Part shown: positions 56,220 through 64,000 of the stretch, one piece after another | How the letters are laid out: every line of letters begins with the position of its first letter | Numbering within the stretch: position 1 is the stretch's first letter | Assembly (NCBI RefSeq): GCF_021390155.1 | Contig: NZ_CP089985.1 | Span: 3,855,001 to 3,919,000, forward strand | Source of the DNA: Pseudomonas sp. HN11 | GTDB taxonomy: Bacteria > Pseudomonadota > Gammaproteobacteria > Pseudomonadales > Pseudomonadaceae | DNA length: 64,000 nt | Reading direction: 5' to 3' | Made by a program: the position numbers and the translations under genes | The notes under the pieces: generated by a model | Told to the model about the DNA's origin: nothing | Seen by the model: only the letters and a program-made list of their open reading frames with translations | Database searches by the model: none

Positions 56220-56626
56220 CCAGGCATGCAATTGAAGTCCTGAGTCGCCGCGACTTCCTTACCGTGGCCATCCTCCAGGGAGGCGCGCACGGTGGTGCCC
56301 AGGCTCGACTCCACCAGCGTGTAGTGTTCACCCGCTTTGAAATTCTTGTATTCGACACGGCCCTGGCAGTCCTGCTGGTTGTCGTCGCCGGGCTCTTCCT
56401 CGAACAACGTCACATCCAGCTGATGATCTCCTGGCGTTACCTCAAAGAAACGTCCGTCATCCACGCGCTTGCCGTCCACGCGTTCGGCCATCAGGTCGTT
56501 GGGCGCTTCTTCTTTCAAGCCGATCCACGCTTCGCTCGGATCCGCCTTCGGGATCGGACCAGCGCACGCCGACAACAACAGCACAGCACCGAGGGCAGGG
56601 ATCAATAACAGAGGTTTGAGTGACAT
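56216..56626 (-). CDS. Small lipoprotein, unknown function
   Basis: 136 aa from ATG 56626 (GGAG upstream). Lipobox LLLSAC. A compact beta-rich periplasmic domain (FFEVTPGDHQLDVTLFEE, GEHYTLVESSLGTTVRASLE) with two later Cys (QQDCQGR, FNCMPG) that may pair. No function recognised. Confidence 0.82.
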   Translation of the reverse strand: MSLKPLLLIPALGAVLLLSACAGPIPKADPSEAWIGLKEEAPNDLMAERVDGKRVDDGRFFEVTPGDHQLDVTLFEEEPGDDNQQDCQGRVEYKNFKAGEHYTLVESSLGTTVRASLEDGHGKEVAATQDFNCMPG

Positions 56627-56823
56627 GGCAGGGCTCCAATAGGGACGATGTGTTTGATGGGCTCCAAGCTTGAGGAGCCCCCCTTTGTAGAACAAATGAA
56701 TCCATATGAAACGATCTTCAGCCCCTACCTAAATGTTCCTTCACCTGGCTGAAAGGTGCGTGTTAGGTGGGTCGCGTGAGACTGCCGGGGTTTGCAATCC
56801 TGCTCCTTTCGGAGGTTTCACGC

Positions 56824-59800
56824 ATGCTCGGGCTGGTAAAGACCGCACTGCAAAAGCCGTACACGTTTATCGTATTGGCCATATTCATCTGCATCATCGG
56901 GCCGATGGCGGCCCTGCGTACCCCCACTGACGTTTTCCCGGATATCGGCATCCCCGTGGTCGCCGTGGTCTGGCAGTACAACGGCCTGTCGCCGGACGCC
57001 ATGGCCGGTCGGGTGATCTACACCTACGAACGCTCCCTGAGCACCACCGTCAACGACATCGAACACATCGAATCGCAATCCCTGCCCGGCATGGGCATCG
57101 TGAAAATCTTCTTCCAGCCTGGCGTGGATATCCGCACCGCCAACGCCCAGGTGACGGCGGTGTCACAAACCGTGCTCAAGCAGATGCCACCGGGTATCAC
57201 GCCGCCGCTGATTCTCAACTACAGCGCCTCCACGGTGCCGATTTTGGAAATGGCGTTCTCCAGCCCCAGCCTCTCGGAAGCCAGAATCCGCGACCTGGTG
57301 CAAAACAATATTCGCCTGCCCCTGAGCGCCTTGCCCGGCCTGGCCATGCCGACGCCCATGGGCGGCAAGCAACGCCAGATCACTCTCGACCTTGACCCGC
57401 AGGCGCTGGCCGCTAAAGGTTTGTCGGCCCAGGACGTGGGCAACGCCTTGGCCCTGCAGAACCAGATCATACCGGTGGGCACCGCCAAACTCGGTCCCAA
57501 TGAATATACGATCCTGCTCAACAACAGCCCCAAGGCCATCGATGAGCTGAATGACCTGCCGATCAAGACCGTCGACGGCGCGCTGATCACCATCGGCCAA
57601 GTCGCCCACGTGCGTGACGGCTCGCCGCCGCAGACCAACATTGTGCGCGTCGACGGCCACCGTGCGGTACTGATGCCGGCGCTGAAAAACGGTAGCATTT
57701 CCACACTGTCGATCATCGACGGCATCCGCCAGATGCTGCCACGCATCAACGAAACCCTGCCGCCGTCGCTGAAGACCTCGCTGCTGGGCGATGCCTCTGT
57801 GTTCGTCAAGCAATCGGTGGGCAGCGTGGCCCAGGAAGGCATCATCGCCGCGCTGCTGACCAGTGCGATGATCCTGCTGTTCCTCGGCAGTTGGCGCTCG
57901 ACGCTGATCATCGCCGCGTCGATTCCCCTCGCCGTGCTCTCGGCCATCGCGCTGCTGGCGGTCAGCGGGCAAACCCTCAACGTGATGACGTTGGGCGGGC
58001 TGGCGTTGGCCGTGGGCATCCTGGTGGACGACGCCACGGTAACCATCGAAAACATCAACTGGCACCTGGAGCAAGGCAAGGCGGTGAAGACGGCGATCCT
58101 CGACGGTGCCGCGCAAATCGTCGGCCCGGCATTTGTCTCGCTACTGTGCATCTGCATCGTGTTCGTGCCGATGTTCTTGCTGCAAGGCATCGCCGGCTAC
58201 CTGTTCCGGCCGATGGCCCTGGCGGTAATCTTTGCCATGGCCAGTTCGTTCATCCTCTCGCGGACGCTGGTGCCGACCCTGGCGATGTTCCTGCTCAAGC
58301 CGCACACGCCGGAGCAAGGTGAAGGGCATCATCCGGAAGATGAATTCATCAATCATCACGAGGGTGAACACCATCAGAAACAGCGCAATGCCGTGCTGCA
58401 ATCGGTGCTGAATTTCCAGCAGGGTTTCGAACGGCATTTCTCGAACATCCGCGACACCTACCACGCCCTGCTGACCCTGGCCCTGGGCAATCGCAAGCGG
58501 TTTATCGTCGGTTTCCTGGCCTGTGTACTGGCGTCCTTCCTGCTGTTGCCCAGCCTGGGCCAGGACTTCTTCCCGACCACCGACGCAGGCGCCCTGGCCC
58601 TTCACGTGCGTTTGCCACTGGGCACGCGTATCGAAGAAAGCGCCGCCGCCTTCGACCGCATCGAAGCGCGAATCCGTGAAGTGATTCCAGCCGAAGAACT
58701 CGACACCATCGTCGACAATATCGGTATCCCACTCAGCGGCATCGACATGGCCTATAGCAACAGCGGCACCATCGGCCCGCAGGACGGCGATATTCAGGTC
58801 ACCCTGAAAAAGGACCACGCCCCCACCGCCGATTACGTGAAAAAACTGCGCGAAGCCTTGCCGGAAAGTTTCCCCGGCAGCCACTTCGCGTTCCTGCCGG
58901 CGGACATCAGCAGCCAGATCCTCAACTTCGGCGCCCCTGCCCCGCTGGACGTCAAAATCTCCGGGCACAACGATGAAGAAAACCGCGCCTATGCGGTGGA
59001 ACTGGAGCGGCGCCTGCAACACGTACCGGGCATTGCCGACCTGCGTATCCAGCAGTCCACCGGCTATCCGTCGCTGCAAGTGAACGTCGACCGCCTGCGC
59101 GCCAACGGCCTGGGCATTACCGAGCGTGACGTGACCAATAGCATGGTCGCCTCCCTCGCCGGCAGCTCCCAAGTGGCACCGACCTTCTGGCTCAATCCGG
59201 CCAACGGCGTGTCCTACTCCATCGTCGCCGCCACCCCGCAATACCGCCTCGACAGCCTGCCCTCACTGGCAGCGCTGCCGGTGACCGGCGCCGACGGCCA
59301 ATCGCAGATCCTCGGCGGTGTGGCCACCATCTCCCGCGTGCAAAGCCCGGCAGTGGTGACTCACTACAACATCGAACCGACCCTGGACCTGTACGCCAAT
59401 GTGCAAGGCCGCGACCTCGGCGGCGTGGCCCGTGATGTGCAAAAAGTGCTGGATGACACCGCGTCCATGCGCCCCAAAGGCGCAGTGATCAGCCTGCACG
59501 GACAGATCGACGCGCTACATGAAGCGTTCAGCGGCCTGAGCTTGGGCCTGCTCGGTGCGGTGGTGCTGATTTACCTGCTGATCGTGGTCAATTTCCAATC
59601 ATGGGCTGATCCGTTCGTGATCATTACCGCGCTACCGGCGGCGTTGGCAGGAATCGTGTGGATGCTGTTCCTCAGCGGCACCTCGCTGTCGGTGCCCGCA
59701 TTGACCGGCGCCATTCTGTGTATGGGGGTAGCCACGGCCAACTCCATCCTGGTGGTGAGCTTCTGCCGTGAACGCCTGGCCGAACATGGTGACGCGCTCA

Positions 59801-60045
59801 AAGCCGCGCTGGAGGCCGGCTACACGCGTTTCCGCCCGGTGTGCATGACCGCCCTGGCGATGATCATCGGCATGTTGCCCCTGGCCATTTCCGAAGAGCA
59901 AAACGCCCCCCTCGGCCGTGCGGTCATCGGTGGCCTGATCTTCGCCACCATCGCCACCCTGTTGTTTGTGCCCGTGGTTTTCAGTCTGGTCCACGGTCGT
60001 CACCCTACTCGCGCCACTGCTGGAGAAACGCCTCATGTCGTCTGA
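56824..60045 (+). CDS. RND efflux transporter permease
   Basis: 1073 aa from ATG 56824 (GGAGG 9 nt upstream). Twelve-helix RND layout with two large periplasmic loops. The proton-relay pair DD in ALAVGILVDDATVTIENI (helix 4) is kept. A His/Glu-rich cytoplasmic insert lies near residue 500 (EGHHPEDEFINHHEGEHHQK), unusual and possibly metal-touching. Gene order RND-MFP-OMF differs from the common MFP-RND-OMF. Drug or solvent efflux is likely; substrate unknown and no regulator is adjacent. Confidence 0.92.
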   Translation: MLGLVKTALQKPYTFIVLAIFICIIGPMAALRTPTDVFPDIGIPVVAVVWQYNGLSPDAMAGRVIYTYERSLSTTVNDIEHIESQSLPGMGIVKIFFQPGVDIRTANAQVTAVSQTVLKQMPPGITPPLILNYSASTVPILEMAFSSPSLSEARIRDLVQNNIRLPLSALPGLAMPTPMGGKQRQITLDLDPQALAAKGLSAQDVGNALALQNQIIPVGTAKLGPNEYTILLNNSPKAIDELNDLPIKTVDGALITIGQVAHVRDGSPPQTNIVRVDGHRAVLMPALKNGSISTLSIIDGIRQMLPRINETLPPSLKTSLLGDASVFVKQSVGSVAQEGIIAALLTSAMILLFLGSWRSTLIIAASIPLAVLSAIALLAVSGQTLNVMTLGGLALAVGILVDDATVTIENINWHLEQGKAVKTAILDGAAQIVGPAFVSLLCICIVFVPMFLLQGIAGYLFRPMALAVIFAMASSFILSRTLVPTLAMFLLKPHTPEQGEGHHPEDEFINHHEGEHHQKQRNAVLQSVLNFQQGFERHFSNIRDTYHALLTLALGNRKRFIVGFLACVLASFLLLPSLGQDFFPTTDAGALALHVRLPLGTRIEESAAAFDRIEARIREVIPAEELDTIVDNIGIPLSGIDMAYSNSGTIGPQDGDIQVTLKKDHAPTADYVKKLREALPESFPGSHFAFLPADISSQILNFGAPAPLDVKISGHNDEENRAYAVELERRLQHVPGIADLRIQQSTGYPSLQVNVDRLRANGLGITERDVTNSMVASLAGSSQVAPTFWLNPANGVSYSIVAATPQYRLDSLPSLAALPVTGADGQSQILGGVATISRVQSPAVVTHYNIEPTLDLYANVQGRDLGGVARDVQKVLDDTASMRPKGAVISLHGQIDALHEAFSGLSLGLLGAVVLIYLLIVVNFQSWADPFVIITALPAALAGIVWMLFLSGTSLSVPALTGAILCMGVATANSILVVSFCRERLAEHGDALKAALEAGYTRFRPVCMTALAMIIGMLPLAISEEQNAPLGRAVIGGLIFATIATLLFVPVVFSLVHGRHPTRATAGETPHVV

Positions 60046-61204
60046 TCACAAACCCTCGCGCAAGCGTCTGATGCTCCTGGGTGTCGGCGGCCTGACCCTG
60101 GTCGCCCTGTTGGTCGCCAACGGCCTGCACGCCCGCACCTTGCACGAGCAGTCGGTCACCGCCTGGACCGAGACCGCCGCCATCCCGCAGGTGATGGTAT
60201 TCCAACCGCAGCAGAATGCTGCCGGCGATACCCTGCGTTTGCCGGCGCACCTGGAAGCCTGGAGCAAGGCGCCGATCCATGCCCGGGTCAGCGGCTACCT
60301 CAAGGACTGGAAAGCCGACATCGGCACCCAGGTCAAAGCCGGGCAAATCCTCGCCGAGATCGACAGCCCCGACCTGGACCAGCAACTGGCGCAAACCCAT
60401 GCACGCCTGGTGCAGGAACAGGCCAACGCACGTCTGGCCGAAACCACCGCAACGCGCTGGCAAAACCTGCTCGCCAGCCACTCGGTATCGCGCCAGGAGG
60501 CCGATGAAAAAACTTCCAACGCCGCCGCTGCCAAGGCCAACGCCGAAGCCGCCGCTGCCGACTATGCACGGCTGTCCGCACTGGAAAGCTACAAGACGAT
60601 CCGCGCGCCATTCGCCGGCACCATCACCGCGCGCAACACCGATATCGGCCAGTTGATCAAGGCCGACACCGACAGTGATCCCGAGCTGTTCAACATTGCC
60701 GACACCCACCAATTGCGCCTGTATGTACCGGTGCCGCAGAACTACGCGGCGGTCATCCACCCTGGCCTTGAAGCCGAATTGACTGTCCCCGAGCATCCCG
60801 GCGGGCACTTCAAGGCACGCCTGATCGGCGACTCCACCGCCATTGACCGTCGTTCCGGCACCCTGCTCGCGCAGTTCGTGGCCGACAACCCCAACGGCGA
60901 ATTGCTGCCCGGTGACTACGCCGAAGCCACCTTGCCGATTCCGGTGGACACTCATGGGGTGAGCATCCCCGCCAGCGCGTTGATCTTTCGTGCCCAAGGC
61001 ACCCAAGTGGCGGTGTTGGACGCGCAGAATCACGTGCACCTGCAGGACATTCACATCGGCCTGGACCTGGGAGAACGCCTGGTCATCGACCAAGGCCTGA
61101 AACCCGCCGACCGCGTGGTCGACAACCCGCCGGACGCCCTGCGCGAAGGCGACCCGGTGCAACTGGCCGACGCCTCTGGAGGTGCGCATGTACCCAAGGC
61201 TTAA
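60035..61204 (+). CDS. RND efflux periplasmic adaptor (MFP)
   Basis: 389 aa from ATG 60035, overlapping the permease stop by 11 bp. One N-terminal membrane helix (MLLGVGGLTLVALLVANGLH), then lipoyl half-motifs (HARVSGYLKDWKADIGTQVK; SYKTIRAPFAGTITARN), the coiled-coil hairpin (about residues 115-185), and a beta-barrel domain. It joins the permease to the outer-membrane channel. Confidence 0.92.
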   Translation: MSSDHKPSRKRLMLLGVGGLTLVALLVANGLHARTLHEQSVTAWTETAAIPQVMVFQPQQNAAGDTLRLPAHLEAWSKAPIHARVSGYLKDWKADIGTQVKAGQILAEIDSPDLDQQLAQTHARLVQEQANARLAETTATRWQNLLASHSVSRQEADEKTSNAAAAKANAEAAAADYARLSALESYKTIRAPFAGTITARNTDIGQLIKADTDSDPELFNIADTHQLRLYVPVPQNYAAVIHPGLEAELTVPEHPGGHFKARLIGDSTAIDRRSGTLLAQFVADNPNGELLPGDYAEATLPIPVDTHGVSIPASALIFRAQGTQVAVLDAQNHVHLQDIHIGLDLGERLVIDQGLKPADRVVDNPPDALREGDPVQLADASGGAHVPKA

Positions 61205-62606
61205 GCCGTTTGCGGCGTTGATGCTGCTGGCGTTGCAGGGTTGCTCGATGGCGCCGACCTATAAAGTGCCCACCGTTAACCTGCCAGCCGGCTATCGCGA
61301 ACAGACCAGCGATGGCCCATGGCACAGCGCGCAACCCTCCGATCAACTGGCGCCCGAATGGTGGACGCTTTACAACGACGCGCGCCTGAACAACCTGCAA
61401 CAGCAACTGCTCAACGCCAACCCGGACCTGGCGGCGGCACTCGCGCACTTCGATGCCTCCCAGGCCTACGTCAGCCAATTGCACGCCGGATTGTTCCCAC
61501 AGATCACCGCCAGCGCGCAGCCCTTGCGCCAGCGGCAATCGGATTCGAGGCCATTGCGCGGGGATATCCAACCCTCGGTCTACAACAGCAACACGGCTGG
61601 TTTTTCCCTGAGTTACGACCTGGACCTGTGGGGCAAAATCCGCAACCAGGTGGCGGCTGGTGATGCCCAGGCACAGGCGTCCGGCGATGACCTGGCCGTG
61701 GCGCGCTTGAGCCTGCAACATCAGTTGGCGACTTTGTATGTGCAGCTCAATGGGCTGGATGCGCAGGCGCGGATTCTCAACAGTTCGCTGGAGGATTTCG
61801 GCCAGGCGTTGCAGCTGACCCGTAGCCGGTATGAAGGGCAGATCGCTTCGGAGCTGGACCTTACACGTGCGCAGAATCAACTGGCCGAGGCCAAGGCGCA
61901 ATGGGACGAAGTGCGTGGGCAACGCAACTTGACCGAGCACGCCATAGGCGAACTGGTCGGTGTGGCAGCCAGCGATTTCTCATTGCCACCCAGCCACCAA
62001 TTGATCGCCTTGCCGGGGATACCCTCGCAATTGCCAAGTCACCTGCTGCAACGTCGCCCGGACATTGCAGCGGCCGAGCGGCGAGTCTTTGCCGCCAACG
62101 CCAACATCGGTGTGGCGAAGGCGGCGTGGTACCCGGATTTCAGTTTGAACGGGTTGATTGGCGGGCAGACTCAAGGCGTCGGCAACCTGCTGTCCGCCGG
62201 CAATCGCTATTGGGCATTGGGGCCGTTGGTCAATTTGCCGATCTTCGATGGCGGTCGTCTAAGCGCCAACGAACGCCAAGCCAAGGCCGAATTTGAAGAG
62301 GCGTCCGCGCAATACCGCAGCCAGGTGCTGAAAGCCGTGCGTGAAGTGGAAGACAACCTGGCACAACTGCGGGATTTGCAGCAGGAAGCCCAGGACGAAC
62401 AAGCGGCGGCGGATGCAGCGCTGCACACGCAGGAACTGGCGATGAACAGCTATCAAGCGGGCGCGGTGAGCTACCTGGATGTGGTGACGGCGCAGACCGC
62501 GGCGTTGCTGGCACAGCGGACGTTGCAGGCGGTGCAGACAAGGCAGTTGCAGGCGAGTGTCGGGCTGGTGACTGCCCTCGGTGGCGGCTGGCAACCCGGC
62601 GCTTGA
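61188..62606 (+). CDS. RND efflux outer-membrane channel (OprM/NodT family lipoprotein)
   Basis: 472 aa from ATG 61188 (GGAGG 5 nt upstream; GTG 61182 overlaps that site). Lipobox LALQGC. TolC-like double repeat: LNNLQQQLLNANPDLAAALA and HLLQRRPDIAAAERRVFAAN, each before long helices. Overlaps the adaptor gene by 17 bp. It completes the tripartite pump. Confidence 0.93.
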   Translation: MYPRLKPFAALMLLALQGCSMAPTYKVPTVNLPAGYREQTSDGPWHSAQPSDQLAPEWWTLYNDARLNNLQQQLLNANPDLAAALAHFDASQAYVSQLHAGLFPQITASAQPLRQRQSDSRPLRGDIQPSVYNSNTAGFSLSYDLDLWGKIRNQVAAGDAQAQASGDDLAVARLSLQHQLATLYVQLNGLDAQARILNSSLEDFGQALQLTRSRYEGQIASELDLTRAQNQLAEAKAQWDEVRGQRNLTEHAIGELVGVAASDFSLPPSHQLIALPGIPSQLPSHLLQRRPDIAAAERRVFAANANIGVAKAAWYPDFSLNGLIGGQTQGVGNLLSAGNRYWALGPLVNLPIFDGGRLSANERQAKAEFEEASAQYRSQVLKAVREVEDNLAQLRDLQQEAQDEQAAADAALHTQELAMNSYQAGAVSYLDVVTAQTAALLAQRTLQAVQTRQLQASVGLVTALGGGWQPGA

Positions 62607-62626
62607 TGACACCGCCAATCAACAAG

Positions 62627-62644
62627 GAGCCGGCAAGCCGGCTC
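62627..62644. terminator. Hairpin between the efflux operon and the carbamoyl-amidase gene
   Basis: GAGCCGGC, AA, GCCGGCTC: an 8-bp perfect stem between convergent genes. It has no long T run on either strand, so termination is likely but not certain. Confidence 0.6.
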
Positions 62645-62659
62645 AGTGGATGTAATGGC

Positions 62660-63943
62660 TTAGGCGGCGAGCTTGCCGCTGGCGATTGCCGCCGACGCCG
62701 CCACCATTGCCCTTAACAACACTGCACACCCCGCTGCCAAATCATCCGGTGCTGCATTCTCGATTTCGTTATGGCTGATACCGCCTTCACACGGCACGAA
62801 AATCATCCCCGCCGGCCCCAGTTCTGCGACGAAGATAGCGTCGTGCCCTGCCCCGCTGACGATATCCATGTTCGACAAGCCCAGGCTATTTGCCGCATTG
62901 CGTACAGCGTCCACACAACCTTTGTCGAAATACAGCGGCGGGAAGTCCGCCGTGGGCTCCATTTCGAAACTCAGCCCGTGCTTGGCACAGGTCTCGTCGA
63001 TGACCTTGCGCACTTGGGCAATCATCGAATCCAGTCGGGCCGGTTCCAGATGACGCAAGTCCAAGGTCATGCGCACTTCGCCTGGAATGACGTTGCGCGA
63101 TCCCGGATAAGCCTGCAAGCAACCCACCGTCCCACACGCATGGGGTTGATGACCCAGCGCTGCCGCATTGACCGCCGCCACCACTGCTGCCGCGCCTACC
63201 AGGGCATCCTTGCGCAGGTGCATCGGCGTTGGTCCCGCATGCGCTTCAACCCCACGCAGCTTCAGGTCAAACCACTTCTGCCCCAGTGCGCCGAGCACCA
63301 CACCGATGGTTTTCTTCTCGTCCTCGAGAATCGGCCCTTGTTCGATGTGTGCTTCGAAATACGCCCCCACCTTATGCCCACTGACCGGCCGCGAGCCCGC
63401 GTAGCCAATCGCATTCAATGCATCGCCGACGCTTACACCGTCCACATCGACCTTGGCCAGCGTATCCGCCAGGGTGAACTTCTCGGCGAACACGCCGGAG
63501 CCCATCATGCACGGCGGAAAGCGCGAGCCCTCTTCGTTGGTCCACACCACCACTTCCAGCGGTGCCTCGGTTTCCACGTTCAGGTCATTGAGCGTGCGCA
63601 GCACTTCCACGCCCGCCAGCACACCAAAACAACCGTCGAACTTGCCACCGGTGGGCTGGGTGTCGATATGGCTGCCGGTCATCACCGGTGGCAGGCTGGG
63701 ATTCCGGCCGGGGCGGCGGGCGAAGATGTTGCCGATGCCATCGATGCTCACGGTACAACCAGCCTCCTCGCACCACTGTACGAACAGGTCGCGAGCCTTG
63801 CGGTCGAGGTCGGTAAGGGCCAGGCGGCATACGCCACCTTTGGGAGTGGCACCGAGTTTGGCCAGGTCCATCAGCGACTGCCACAAACGGTCGCGATTGA
63901 TGTGCTGATGGGTGGATTGCAGAACGTCGAGGGCAGCGTTCAT
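62660..63943 (-). CDS. Zn-dependent N-carbamoyl-amino-acid / beta-ureidopropionase-type hydrolase (M20 family)
   Basis: 427 aa. M20/carbamoylase metal ligands: H92 in TGSHIDTQPTGGKFDG, D103 in the same stretch, E138 in TNEEGSRF, plus HIEQGP and GAGHDA His residues. Length equals the P. aeruginosa N-carbamoyl-beta-alanine amidohydrolase as I remember it, which sits with dihydropyrimidinase in reductive pyrimidine breakdown. Related allantoate amidohydrolases look similar. The next genes upstream lie beyond the right edge, so the pathway is inference. Confidence 0.87.
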   Translation of the reverse strand: MNAALDVLQSTHQHINRDRLWQSLMDLAKLGATPKGGVCRLALTDLDRKARDLFVQWCEEAGCTVSIDGIGNIFARRPGRNPSLPPVMTGSHIDTQPTGGKFDGCFGVLAGVEVLRTLNDLNVETEAPLEVVVWTNEEGSRFPPCMMGSGVFAEKFTLADTLAKVDVDGVSVGDALNAIGYAGSRPVSGHKVGAYFEAHIEQGPILEDEKKTIGVVLGALGQKWFDLKLRGVEAHAGPTPMHLRKDALVGAAAVVAAVNAAALGHQPHACGTVGCLQAYPGSRNVIPGEVRMTLDLRHLEPARLDSMIAQVRKVIDETCAKHGLSFEMEPTADFPPLYFDKGCVDAVRNAANSLGLSNMDIVSGAGHDAIFVAELGPAGMIFVPCEGGISHNEIENAAPDDLAAGCAVLLRAMVAASAAIASGKLAA

Positions 63944-63990
63944 GGGGGATCTCCTCAGGCTTGACTACTTATGATTGGAATGCGGTCAAA

Positions 63991-64000
63991 AATGTGGGAG
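63991..64000. repeat. Left part of a REP-like hairpin cut by the window edge
   Basis: AATGTGGGAG at the last ten bases equals the start of the hairpin at 26387. Confidence 0.5.

Overview
The window reads as chromosome of a Pseudomonas of the P. fluorescens group. Evidence: the tig-clpP-clpX-lon-hupB-ppiD order beside a tRNA-His/Leu/His/Arg cluster and folD, a Fur-controlled PrrF-type sRNA, the liu leucine-catabolism genes behind LiuR-type palindromes, a Pseudomonas-style GC hairpin repeat (tgtgggagcgggc...), and uniformly high GC coding sequence. It is ordinary chromosome with accessory insertions. There is no phage, IS element, plasmid or CRISPR array.

Layout. 1-4284 (-) is the N-terminal 1428 codons of a very large LRR/NEL-type E3 ubiquitin ligase-like effector cut by the window edge. 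4360-11671 holds an acyl-CoA synthetase divergent from liuABCD (leucine/isovalerate degradation; no liuE). 11668-12782 holds a LexA-fold repressor that has lost its autocleavage dyad, plus a small Pseudomonas protein. 12826-12974 is a Fur box, promoter, PrrF sRNA and terminator. 13248-14399 is an M14 cytosolic carboxypeptidase. 14418-17444 is a redox module: SrpA-type peroxidase and cytochrome b561 divergent from an ECF sigma and anti-sigma, with matching promoter motifs on both sides. 17441-23762 is a Csu-type archaic chaperone-usher pilus operon with four pilins. 23951-26383 is a ZapE/AFG1-like ATPase followed by an LRR-protein kinase. 26444-30164 holds a YebC-family protein and a LysR-phnW-phnX 2-aminoethylphosphonate locus. 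30279-33808 holds cytochrome b561, a PLP deaminase/desulfhydrase and FadH.

34021-36271 holds a nitrilase-fold protein without its catalytic Cys, an AraC regulator and a 28-codon gene. 36494-40777 is a distinctive locus: an orphan C-terminal half of a homodimeric pyruvate-dehydrogenase E1, a MarR regulator and a full-length E1 paralog. Both E1 genes carry the same 19-bp palindromic site upstream. 40779-43423 holds a DUF2242 lipoprotein, a GNAT, and a DUF2938 protein divergent from a MerR regulator. 43472-51998 is the protein-quality-control block; 52400-52882 four tRNAs; then folD, pbpG, a C39-like lipoprotein lacking the catalytic Cys, two small envelope proteins, an RND-MFP-OMF efflux operon, and an M20 carbamoyl-amidase cut off from its upstream neighbours by the right edge.

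Strongest leads for new biology: the MarR/E1/half-E1 locus, the ZapE-like ATPase plus LRR-kinase pair, three proteins that keep a catalytic fold but have lost key residues (S24 repressor, nitrilase, C39), the matched divergent ECF promoters, and a structured non-coding stretch between hupB and ppiD. All functional names rest on motif recognition from translated sequence; no database search was run.
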